NCBI GenBank assembly: GCA_018817865.1
Contig: JAHITG010000227.1
Coordinates: 1-18,342, forward strand
DNA length: 18,342 nt
Direction of reading: 5' to 3'
DNA from: Spirochaetota bacterium
Lineage (GTDB): Bacteria > Spirochaetota > JAHITG01
Shown here: piece after piece, positions 5,426-12,883 of the stretch
Layout: every line of letters starts with the position of its first letter
Numbering within the stretch: position 1 is the stretch's first letter
Position numbers and translations under genes: made by a program
The notes under the pieces: generated by a model
The model's database searches: none
Told to the model about the DNA's origin: nothing
Seen by the model: the letters and a program-made list of their open reading frames with translations, nothing else

Positions 5426-7000
5426 AAAAAAAGATCGATCGTATTTTTTTTGATCTTTATGTTTCTAATAACTTCTATTCTGCAGGGTGTTCCTGAAAAG
5501 AGACATCGGGCTTTATGGGTCTGGATCACTGAGCAGATAATTTCGAAAGAAGATACAAAAAAAGAATTCCTGCATTTTTTAAAGAACCTTCCGGAGACAG
5601 AGTCAAAGATCACTACAGTCTATCTTTATGTTACCACCGGAATGCTGAAATCTCAAAAAGGACAGATCCGGGACCTGATACGGTCTATACATGAAAAAGG
5701 CGTGGAAGTGGAATTTCTGAACGGGACAGCAGATTGGGCCATCCATCACAGCGGGGCCCTCTATGCAATTAAAGCTTTTAATAAATATCAGCAGTCCGTT
5801 GCTGCTGCTGAAATGTTTGACGGATTCCAGTTTGATGTAGAACCTCACATTCTGCCTGCTTACAGAAAGGATGAATTCAAGAAGAGGATCGATAAAAAGT
5901 TCCTGGAACTGATCGAAAAATCAGCTAATGAACTGAAAAAAGGAAAGAAAAAAGTCCGTTTCGGGCTTGCGGTCCCGACCCTTTTTACGAAAGAGTATAT
6001 AATGGAAGTGTATAAACATGCTGATTACCTGGCTGTTATGGATTATGTTGACAGGGCCAACCGAATTCTTCACAATGCCATGAAATTCATTGAAGCGGCT
6101 GATGAACTGGGGAAGAAAGTGGTCATCGGACTTGAAACCCAGATCCCGAATATGAAATGGGGAGTAAAGACCCCAAACACTTTCTATGACGAAGGTTCAA
6201 AGCAGATGGAAAAAGCGATCGGGCTTGTAGAAAAAAAATTAGCGGCTCACAGTTCATACTTTGGATTTGCCATACACGATTACAGGGCCTATACTAAACT
6301 AACAGCGGAAGGTAAAAAGATGATTGGCCGGACGAAATATCCCGACCTCCCCATTATCAATGCAGTCAGAATATCTGAAATAAAGATCGATGGTATGCTG
6401 AATGAGTGGGAGCAGAAAGGAGATGAAGAAGTAATTGCTATTAAAGATGAAAAACATGTTGTGTTCGGAAAACCGAACTGGAAGGGGAATGAAGATTTTT
6501 CCGCGGTTGTCCGCGCCGGATGGGATGCAAAATTCCTTTATCTGGCATTTTCGATCACAGATGAAAAGATCGTTCAGAAATATACGAATATGGATATTGT
6601 TAACGGAGATCATATTGAATTATGGATAGATTATGATTACGAGGGGGATAAAGATGTCAAAGTGACTGATAATGATGACTTTCAATTCGGTTTCAGTCCC
6701 GGTGATTTCAAGCAGGTCCCTCCTTCCAAAGCATACTGGTTCCCTGACTATATTGAAGAAGAGATCTTTTCTCGTGTACAATTTTATGTAGAAAAGACAG
6801 AAAAAGGTTATGATATGGAGGTAGCCATTCCCTTTAAGGTTTATCCCGGTTTTCAGCCGAAAAACGGGGCTCTACTTCGTATCAGTATTGAACCGAGTGA
6901 TACGGATGAGAATGAAAGCATGCAGGAGACTCTGCTGTCGACTTCTCCGCATCGCAAGTTCGCCAATCCGAGGACTTTTAGAGTTTTACAATTAAAATAG
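5423..7000 (+). CDS. Secreted TIM-barrel glycoside-hydrolase-like protein with C-terminal CBM9-like domain
   Basis: 525 aa from ATG 5423. The signal peptide is residues 1-22 (FLITSILQG). Residues about 28-305 are a TIM barrel matching the C-terminal part of the 638-aa protein: ALWVWITEQ 30-38, the strand-end motif FDGFQFDVEPH 132-142 (Asp138, Glu140), IGLETQ 235-240 (Glu238), and SYFGFAIHDY 278-287. Residues about 312-525 look like a CBM9-type (cellulose/xylan-binding) domain: KIDGMLNEWEQ 321-331, a tryptophan/aromatic sheet (RAGWDAKFLYLAFSITD 364-380), HIELWIDYDYEG 397-408, and MEVAIPF 465-471. It is separated from the upstream operon by the structured repeat. The substrate is unknown, and the barrel matches no GH family I can name with certainty. 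Confidence 0.85.
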   Translation: MKKRSIVFFLIFMFLITSILQGVPEKRHRALWVWITEQIISKEDTKKEFLHFLKNLPETESKITTVYLYVTTGMLKSQKGQIRDLIRSIHEKGVEVEFLNGTADWAIHHSGALYAIKAFNKYQQSVAAAEMFDGFQFDVEPHILPAYRKDEFKKRIDKKFLELIEKSANELKKGKKKVRFGLAVPTLFTKEYIMEVYKHADYLAVMDYVDRANRILHNAMKFIEAADELGKKVVIGLETQIPNMKWGVKTPNTFYDEGSKQMEKAIGLVEKKLAAHSSYFGFAIHDYRAYTKLTAEGKKMIGRTKYPDLPIINAVRISEIKIDGMLNEWEQKGDEEVIAIKDEKHVVFGKPNWKGNEDFSAVVRAGWDAKFLYLAFSITDEKIVQKYTNMDIVNGDHIELWIDYDYEGDKDVKVTDNDDFQFGFSPGDFKQVPPSKAYWFPDYIEEEIFSRVQFYVEKTEKGYDMEVAIPFKVYPGFQPKNGALLRISIEPSDTDENESMQETLLSTSPHRKFANPRTFRVLQLK

Positions 7001-7059
7001 GCAATAATATACTTACCATCCTTGGTTACTTGATCATATTAATCCATTTTAAAATATAT

Positions 7060-7087
7060 TTGATTTTGGAAAATAAGGCGTTATGTT
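7060..7087 (+). promoter_or_regulatory. Possible promoter for nagB
   Basis: TTGATT (7060-7065), 16 bases, then TATGTT (7082-7087), in the 177-base gap before nagB. Both boxes are imperfect. The rest of the gap is A+T-rich with no clear hairpin or operator. Confidence 0.3.
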
Positions 7088-7177
7088 TTTATATGCCTGA
7101 AAAATTCAGATACAGATCTGCGAGGTTTCGTAAATATAACACAGCTTATTATTTAATATTACCGGGGGAATGAATTT

Positions 7178-7948
7178 ATGGAAGTTGTAGTTAAAGAGAA
7201 TTATGATGAGATCTCAAAACTTGCCGCACAAATGATCGCAGACCTGATAAGAAAAAAAAAGAATGCCGTGCTGGGATTGGCCACAGGGAGTACGCCATTA
7301 GGCACCTATAAAGAGCTTGTACGTATGCATAAAGAAGAAGGGCTTGATTTTTCAGGTATTATAACCTTTAATCTTGATGAGTATGTAGGGCTCCCTCCTC
7401 TTCACCCGGAAAGTTACAGGTATTTTATGAATACTAATCTGTTCGATCAGATTAATGTTAAAAAGGAGAATACTAATGTCCCGGACGGGAATGCTGAAGA
7501 TCAGGACCTTTCCTGTCAGGAGTATGAAGATAAGATAAAAAAGATGGGCGGACTGGATATTCAGCTCCTCGGGATCGGGGGGAACGGACATATTGCTTTT
7601 AATGAACCCGGTTCTTCCCTCTCTTCCAGGACAAGGACAAAGACCCTTACAGAGAAGACCCGTCAGGATAATGCACGGTTTTTTAATAATGATATTACCC
7701 TGGTCCCGAAGTATGCTGTTACAATGGGGATCGGAACGATCATGGATGCCGGGGAAATTATTCTGCTGGCTAACGGCACAAATAAGGCTGATGCCGTGGC
7801 TCAGGCAGTAGAAGGGCCTGTCTCTTCACATTGTCCCGCATCAGCACTTCAGTCGCATAAAATGGTCACTATGATCTTTGATAAAGAGGCAGCATCAAAG
7901 TTAAAGGATCATTATCCAACTGATCCGGTAAGGAATAAAAAGGTATAA
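7178..7948 (+). CDS. nagB: Glucosamine-6-phosphate deaminase
   Basis: 256 aa, close to the usual 240-270. Converts glucosamine 6-phosphate to fructose 6-phosphate and ammonia, linking amino-sugar use to glycolysis in the cytoplasm. Visible family motifs are the phosphate-binding loop LGLATGSTPLGTY (32-44), the base Asp67 in FNLDEYVGLP (64-73), and the catalytic loop GIGGNGHIAFNEPGS (132-146) with His138 and Glu143. Position 136 is Asn where the E. coli enzyme has Asp141, as in many Firmicutes-type NagB proteins. Later conserved segments are RTKTLT (153-158) and GPVSSHCPAS (213-222). GGGGGA (7164-7169) is the ribosome site, 8 bases before ATG. It probably shares its transcript with the gene 39 bases downstream. 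Confidence 0.97.
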   Translation: MEVVVKENYDEISKLAAQMIADLIRKKKNAVLGLATGSTPLGTYKELVRMHKEEGLDFSGIITFNLDEYVGLPPLHPESYRYFMNTNLFDQINVKKENTNVPDGNAEDQDLSCQEYEDKIKKMGGLDIQLLGIGGNGHIAFNEPGSSLSSRTRTKTLTEKTRQDNARFFNNDITLVPKYAVTMGIGTIMDAGEIILLANGTNKADAVAQAVEGPVSSHCPASALQSHKMVTMIFDKEAASKLKDHYPTDPVRNKKV

Positions 7949-7987
7949 TAAATTTGATTTCACCAAACCATTTAACGGGGGAAGAAC

Positions 7988-9880
7988 ATGATTTTTCAGC
8001 ATAAATTATCATCTTCTGAACTGATCCGCTCAATTGAAAGCGTAAAGAAGAGATCAAAGGCTATTGAAAAAGAAGTTAAAGCACTGACAAAAGAGCAGAT
8101 CGATCAGCTTAAAAAGAATAACAACTATTCCTCTGACTGGAAGAAAGTGAAAGCAGCTCCTTCCGTTAATATTGAAAAGATCCGGAATAATATTTTTTCG
8201 GGAAAAGTATTTATCTGTTCCAATAAAGGAAAGAGTAGTTTTAAAGAGTTATCACTTGAATATGGTATTTATAATTCTACTCTGCAGGACTGCGTCATTG
8301 ATAAAGATGTCCTGATCAAGGATGTGGGACTGCTGAAAAATTATTATACAGGCGCCAATACCCTTTTAATGAATTCCATGATGATCAGCGCAGATGTCAA
8401 GACTGATTTTGGGAACGGGCGTATCATATCAGTGGGCATGGAGACCGGGGGCAGGGATATTGCCTCTTATGCAGAGCTGACCGTAGAGGAAGCACAGAAG
8501 CTGGCTCTTTCCCGTAATGATAAGGAATTTTTAAAAAGTTATGATGCGTTTATTTCTGAATACAAAAAGAAGATAAAGTGTGAAAAGGGTATTATTCTTG
8601 ATTCAGCAAAGGTGATAAATAATAAAGCAGTTATAAACACCTTTATAGGCCCTCACGCCGTAGTCTCAGGCTGCACCCTGGTACGGAACTGTACGATCCT
8701 TTCAAATAAAGAAGAAGTATCTGTACTGGAAGACGGGGTCTACGTAAAGGATTCAATAATTCAATGGGGTGTTGAAGTCTCCTCCATGGGTATAGTGGAT
8801 AATTCTGTTCTAACTGAGCATTCCCATGTTCTCCGGCACGGTAAAGTGACTAATTCGATCATAGGGCCTAATTCGGGGATCGCGGAAGGTGAAGTGACCT
8901 CTTCTCTTTTAGGGCCTTTTGTGGGATTCCATCATCAGTCATTAATGATCGCGGCACTCTGGGGCGAAGGAAAAGGGAATGTCGGTTATGGTGCCAATGT
9001 GGGGTCCAATCACACCTCTAAAGCTCCGGACCAGGAGATCTTTCCCGGTGAAGGCCTCTTTTTCGGGCTTGGCGTGAATATTAAATTCCCTGCTAATTTC
9101 AGGAAGGCTCCTTACACGATCATCGCTACAGGGGTCAGGACACTTCCCCAGAAGGTAGAGTTTCCTTTTTCACTGATAAATACTCCCGCTCACATCCTCG
9201 AAGAGGTATCGCCGGCCTATAATGAGATCATTCCCGCATGGATTCTTTCGGACAATATATATACCATTAAACGGAACGAAGGGAAATACATTAAAAGGAA
9301 TAAAGCCCGGCGGACTCAGTTTCAATTTGAAGTTTTCAGGCCGGATATCATTGACCTGATGATAAATGCAAGGGCCAGGCTGGAAGATCCCAAATGTATT
9401 ATCAAAGATATCTATTTTGATAAGGACATAAAAGGGCTGGGTAAGAATTATTTGTTTGAAGTGAACAGGATAAAGGCCATTGACAGTTATACGTTCTATA
9501 TTCGATATTATGCGCTGAAGGGTTTAATGAAAAGGGTCAGGGAGTTTGCCCGAACGTCAAATAATAGAATAACATGGAACACGATCAAGGATTCGTCCAA
9601 TGAAAAGAGATGGCAGCATGAGAAGAACATACTTTTTCTTGAGTTCGGGGAGAAGCATAATATTAAAAATCTGCTTGATACCTTTCTTGAGATGGAGACG
9701 AAGATCGCTCTTGATGTTTCGCTTTCAAAAGAAAAAGATGATACCAGGGGAAGAAAGATCATTGATGACTATGATCTTTCTCATATTTCTGCCAAGGATG
9801 ATGCTTTTGTCCGGAATATGTATAATGAACTTGATACCATTAAAAAAGAACTGGCAGCCATTAAGAAAAAAGTTGAGTAG
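7988..9880 (+). CDS. DUF4954-like left-handed beta-helix protein
   Basis: 630 aa, with ribosome site GGGGGAAG (7977-7984). Residues about 88-130 and 200-385 carry hexapeptide-type turns (IGPHAV 220-225, IIGPNSGI 291-298, LLGPFVGF 307-314, NVGYGANVGSNHTSKAPDQE 331-350). These build a left-handed parallel beta-helix like that of GlmU and other sugar-nucleotide acyltransferases. The length and two-part helix fit DUF4954, a family known in Bacteroidetes and spirochaetes and annotated as UDP-GlcNAc-pyrophosphorylase-like. No nucleotidyltransferase Rossmann motif (such as LAAGxGTRM) is present, so pyrophosphorylase activity is not supported. The N-terminus (1-60) and the C-terminus (595-630, heptad-like) are helical. 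There is no signal peptide. Coupling to nagB suggests an amino-sugar or sugar-nucleotide role, which is inference. Confidence 0.8.
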   Translation: MIFQHKLSSSELIRSIESVKKRSKAIEKEVKALTKEQIDQLKKNNNYSSDWKKVKAAPSVNIEKIRNNIFSGKVFICSNKGKSSFKELSLEYGIYNSTLQDCVIDKDVLIKDVGLLKNYYTGANTLLMNSMMISADVKTDFGNGRIISVGMETGGRDIASYAELTVEEAQKLALSRNDKEFLKSYDAFISEYKKKIKCEKGIILDSAKVINNKAVINTFIGPHAVVSGCTLVRNCTILSNKEEVSVLEDGVYVKDSIIQWGVEVSSMGIVDNSVLTEHSHVLRHGKVTNSIIGPNSGIAEGEVTSSLLGPFVGFHHQSLMIAALWGEGKGNVGYGANVGSNHTSKAPDQEIFPGEGLFFGLGVNIKFPANFRKAPYTIIATGVRTLPQKVEFPFSLINTPAHILEEVSPAYNEIIPAWILSDNIYTIKRNEGKYIKRNKARRTQFQFEVFRPDIIDLMINARARLEDPKCIIKDIYFDKDIKGLGKNYLFEVNRIKAIDSYTFYIRYYALKGLMKRVREFARTSNNRITWNTIKDSSNEKRWQHEKNILFLEFGEKHNIKNLLDTFLEMETKIALDVSLSKEKDDTRGRKIIDDYDLSHISAKDDAFVRNMYNELDTIKKELAAIKKKVE

Positions 9881-9957
9881 AATTGTGATTTTGTCATAGT
9901 ATATTTCGGATCGTTTTTTAATGGTGATGCGGATTGAACAGGCAGGCTTTTACGGTA

Positions 9958-9978
9958 AAAATCTTTAAAAAAGATTTT
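9958..9978. terminator. Possible A+T-rich terminator hairpin between convergent genes
   Basis: AAAATCTTT (9958-9966) and AAAGATTTT (9970-9978) form a perfect 9-bp stem with a 3-base loop. The sequence continues as CTTTAGGTTTCTT on the plus strand. It lies between the stops of two genes that face each other. The stem has only one G-C-type pair on each side of the helix centre, so it is weak. Confidence 0.4.
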
Positions 9979-9989
9979 CTTTAGGTTTC

Positions 9990-12425
9990 TTATAACCGTT
10001 CTTTGGTTATTTCCCTGTATATATTCTTTATCTCTTCCAGTCCTACGGCAATGCCGGGATATTCAGATACGATCTGCTTGAAGGTCTCTTTGTCGATCAT
10101 GATGACTTCCGCACGATCCGATTCTACAACCACATCTGCGGACCGCTCTGTTTCTTCGATCAGAGCCATTTCACCGAAAGTATTACCGGTGCCGATCTGG
10201 TTTATTTCCTTCTCTTTACCATTTTTATCACGTGTAATGATATTGACGATACCGTTCTTTATTATGTAGAATTTTTCCCCTGTTTCTCCATAATGAATAA
10301 TATAATCTCCCTTAAGATAGCTCTCCTGTTTAAAAAGCAGAGACAGGGCATTGATCTCTTTTTCAACCAGCATATTAAAAAATGAGATATTTGAAAGAAG
10401 CGGGCGTATCTCAATGACGCTTTTAAAGATCTCCAGGATCGAGTCCTTATACTTATTGAATTGTTCCTCCGGCAGAGAAAGGAGCTCCACATTGGTCCGG
10501 GCATAGGCTGTAGCGTTTCTTGTTTTTTGCTCGCTGAAAAAGGCCATTTCTCCAAAATAATCACCCTTTCCCAGGTATATTTTTTTCCCGCTTTCCGTAA
10601 TGATCTCGACTTCACCGGTTAAAATAATGTAAAATTTTACAGCAGTCTCGCCCATCTCAAGGATCGCATCTCCTTCACCGAACTGTTCCCTGTTGGCTTC
10701 TTCAATGATCTCCATTTTCTGATTCATTGTCAGGTTCTTAAAGAGGATTACTTCATCAAGCTGTCTCGACATTCTCTTGAACTGTTCTATTTTATCTGCT
10801 TTGGCCAGAATGATCTCTTCCCCTTTTTTTGCCTGCTGAAGGGGGCTACCCTTTGGTAATTCGGAAATATGGATCGCAATTATTTTTTTCTGTATTTCAT
10901 CAGGGAACCGGGATAACTGTGCTGCATCGGTATGCAGACCTCCGCCTGCATCATGGATAATAAGATCGCTATCCCATATAAATCCCAAAATGGCATCAGC
11001 CCGTTTTCTTGTGAGTTTTTTTTCCAATACAAGTTTTTTAATGTATTCCTTATCATAGTTCGTGTCACCGGAATAGGAGATGCTCTTTTTAATTTTTTTA
11101 GCCGGATCATTGTATGACACAACAAAACGGCATGTAGGGATAGAGTGGAAAGCATAATCTACTAAAATAGAAGTCTTTTTATTTAATGCGTATGCCTGGT
11201 TCGGTATTAATTCCTGGAAATGAATATATTTTTTAATTTGCCCGTCGTTCCAGCCTGTTATGGCTTTTACTTTGTTTATAAAACTTCCCATAATTACCCG
11301 GGTTGTTAAAAGTTTGATCTCCTTACCGCTCAGGATCTCTTCAAGAACTCCGTCATCATGGTCTGAATGGACATGAGTAAGCAGCAGGTAATCAATATCC
11401 CGGCGGTTGATCCTTTTCCTGTCAAGATACTGGGGCAGGTTTGTCAGCGGATCCACCACCATTCCTTTCCCGTCTCCTATCCATATGATAAAACTGCTGG
11501 TTAATCTTTCCGGATCAAATCCCGTGCTCGGATCAAAGAAATAGACGCCGAATTCACTCTCCTTACCGGGTTCAGAAAGGCTGAATTTCTCTTCTATCAG
11601 AACAGGCTCCCATTTTATAAGATCGATGTAACCCAGATTTTTGTTTTTCTCCTTTACAAAGAAATAGTCAAAACCTTCTCTCCGGGTGATCTGAACATCA
11701 TTGATCTGTATGGTATTATCTTTAAATGTATGTATCTCTATAAAATCATTTAAGGTGGCTTCCCTCTGGGATCCGTTTTCATTTATTTTTGAGGTGAATA
11801 GTTTCAGTTCATTAAAGAAAGCAAAGGCTTCTTCCTCATTCAGTCCATACGATCTGAGCTGTTCCAGTGACGGCCCGAATATCTCTTCGGTGCATAAAAC
11901 TTCAATATTCTTCCGGGTCTGTTCATCCACACAGAGCAGGATTGTCTTACGCTGGCGGTGTTTGTAGTAATTTTCAAATATGGGGAACGCGATATCAATA
12001 TAATTCATACCGTTATAGAAGGTCTTCCCTGTCAGTACGTAATACTGGGCCACGGGAACAGCATGTCCGTGGGCTTTTTTTATGGTATTAGGGGGAACCC
12101 GGAACTGGATAACACCGCATGATTCTGTTTCGATCCTGAGACTGTTCTGTTCGATCTTTTTTATCGGGCGTTTTGCAATGATGAATTTTCCGTTATCTTC
12201 AATTGATGTTTGGATAGTATGATCAAGTTTGATGTTGCGCAGGAGCATTTCCAGTTCAGAAAATTTAAACTGTGAATTTGATCGTAATATAGAGTCCAGA
12301 TTTTTAAGAAAAACATCTTTCAGTACGGGATTTTTTTTCAGGTTCTCCTGTATCAGTTCTGTTACATCCGGAGTGATCTCACATTTATCCTGAAGGGAGT
12401 TTAAAAATTGTTCAATCTCTTTCAT
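9990..12425 (-). CDS. Metallo-beta-lactamase-fold hydrolase fused to two cyclic-nucleotide-binding domains
   Basis: 811 aa. Residues 1-280 are not recognised (helical start, then a beta-rich part). Residues about 293-560 form a metallo-beta-lactamase fold with a full ligand set: HVHSDH 351-356 (His351, His353, Asp355, His356), His427, Asp454 in YSGDTNYD, and His519 in IAIHISELP. This resembles the phosphodiesterase/tRNase Z side of the superfamily. Two cNMP-binding domains follow. Domain one, about 561-672, has cassette FGEMAFF 624-630 and Arg636. Domain two, about 678-800, has cassette FGEMALI 750-756 and Arg761-Ser-Ala. Both keep the Glu and Arg that hold the cyclic phosphate, so ligand binding is plausible. 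Likely role: a cytoplasmic phosphodiesterase or hydrolase controlled by cAMP/cGMP. Monocistronic, facing the beta-helix gene, with no Shine-Dalgarno. Confidence 0.88.
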   Translation of the reverse strand: MKEIEQFLNSLQDKCEITPDVTELIQENLKKNPVLKDVFLKNLDSILRSNSQFKFSELEMLLRNIKLDHTIQTSIEDNGKFIIAKRPIKKIEQNSLRIETESCGVIQFRVPPNTIKKAHGHAVPVAQYYVLTGKTFYNGMNYIDIAFPIFENYYKHRQRKTILLCVDEQTRKNIEVLCTEEIFGPSLEQLRSYGLNEEEAFAFFNELKLFTSKINENGSQREATLNDFIEIHTFKDNTIQINDVQITRREGFDYFFVKEKNKNLGYIDLIKWEPVLIEEKFSLSEPGKESEFGVYFFDPSTGFDPERLTSSFIIWIGDGKGMVVDPLTNLPQYLDRKRINRRDIDYLLLTHVHSDHDDGVLEEILSGKEIKLLTTRVIMGSFINKVKAITGWNDGQIKKYIHFQELIPNQAYALNKKTSILVDYAFHSIPTCRFVVSYNDPAKKIKKSISYSGDTNYDKEYIKKLVLEKKLTRKRADAILGFIWDSDLIIHDAGGGLHTDAAQLSRFPDEIQKKIIAIHISELPKGSPLQQAKKGEEIILAKADKIEQFKRMSRQLDEVILFKNLTMNQKMEIIEEANREQFGEGDAILEMGETAVKFYIILTGEVEIITESGKKIYLGKGDYFGEMAFFSEQKTRNATAYARTNVELLSLPEEQFNKYKDSILEIFKSVIEIRPLLSNISFFNMLVEKEINALSLLFKQESYLKGDYIIHYGETGEKFYIIKNGIVNIITRDKNGKEKEINQIGTGNTFGEMALIEETERSADVVVESDRAEVIMIDKETFKQIVSEYPGIAVGLEEIKNIYREITKERL

Positions 12426-12430
12426 ATTAC

Positions 12431-12466
12431 TTGACTTAAGTATACAGTAATTATTAGCAAAGTCAA
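12431..12466. promoter_or_regulatory. Inverted repeat across the promoter, possible operator
   Basis: TTGACTT (12431-12437) and AAGTCAA (12460-12466) are perfect inverted copies with centres about 29 bases apart. One half is the -35 itself and the other lies at the predicted transcription start. This is a suitable arrangement for a dimeric regulator, but could be chance. Confidence 0.3.
12439..12466 (-). promoter_or_regulatory. Promoter of the MBL-cNMP gene, giving a near-leaderless mRNA
   Basis: On the minus strand, TTGACT (12466-12461), 16 bases, then TATACT (12444-12439). ATG 12425 is only 13 bases after the -10 box, so the transcript leader should be about 5-8 bases and no Shine-Dalgarno is present. 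Confidence 0.6.
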
Positions 12467-12548
12467 CTATATGAGGTAAGAAATTTATTCATAAATCCAT
12501 AGATCTTTATCAGGATTACAACTGATGATATCAGGTATGACATAAAGG

Positions 12549-12588
12549 TTTAAAAGATAATAAGGGTGTAAAAGATTTAAAAGATAAT
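12549..12588. repeat. 13-base direct repeat
   Basis: TTTAAAAGATAAT occurs at 12549-12561 and again at 12576-12588, 27 bases apart, with a partial copy (GTAAAAGAT, 12568-12576) between them. Confidence 0.6.
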
Positions 12589-12783
12589 CAATAAAAAAAT
12601 ATTTATCCCTTTTAAACCCTTTACCCCCTTTATACCTTTGTTTTATTAAAGGTACTGATGAGTCTTCCTTCTCAAATAAATGAATCGACAGATTAAGGGA
12701 GTTGCCCTTTTTTATTTTCTGTTGTCTTATGGGTGGACTCATGAATAAGAGTCTGACAAATGGGGGAAAGTATTCACATATAT

Positions 12784-12839
12784 CGCTTATCCGGTTGGGG
12801 GATTTATTGTGACGGATGACCGGAAGGTCATGATAAGCG
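12784..12839. other. Small two-helix palindrome with a GGAA loop
   Basis: CGCTTATC (12784-12791) pairs with GATAAGCG (12832-12839), 8 perfect bp. Immediately inside on the right, ATGACC (12816-12821) pairs with GGTCAT (12826-12831) around GGAA, a GNRA-type tetraloop on the plus strand. The second helix stacks directly on the first. It has no U-run on either strand, so it is not an ordinary terminator. Confidence 0.5.
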
Positions 12840-12883
12840 GGAAGGATGAGTTTGTGTATCATTATGTATTTCAATTGTGAAAT

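Larger units (their letters stand above)
12467..12883. other. Gene-poor spacer with short A+T-rich repeats, no credible gene
   Basis: About 420 bases between the MBL-cNMP promoter and the stop of the UshA-like gene. It contains an exact 13-base direct repeat TTTAAAAGATAAT (12549-12561 and 12576-12588), a run of pyrimidine steps CCCTTTTAAACCCTTTA (12608-12624) continuing as CCCCCTTTA, and a folded palindrome at 12784-12839. The one long open frame here (12485-12874 minus) starts at TTG without a ribosome site and has a composition unlike the neighbours, so I do not call it a gene. The stretch may be decayed mobile or repetitive DNA. Confidence 0.5.

Noticed and set aside
12485..12874. 129-codon open frame on the minus strand
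   Set aside because: It starts at TTG with no ribosome site, is unusually basic and Pro/Tyr-rich compared with neighbours, overlaps the direct repeats and the folded palindrome, and resembles no family. More likely non-coding.
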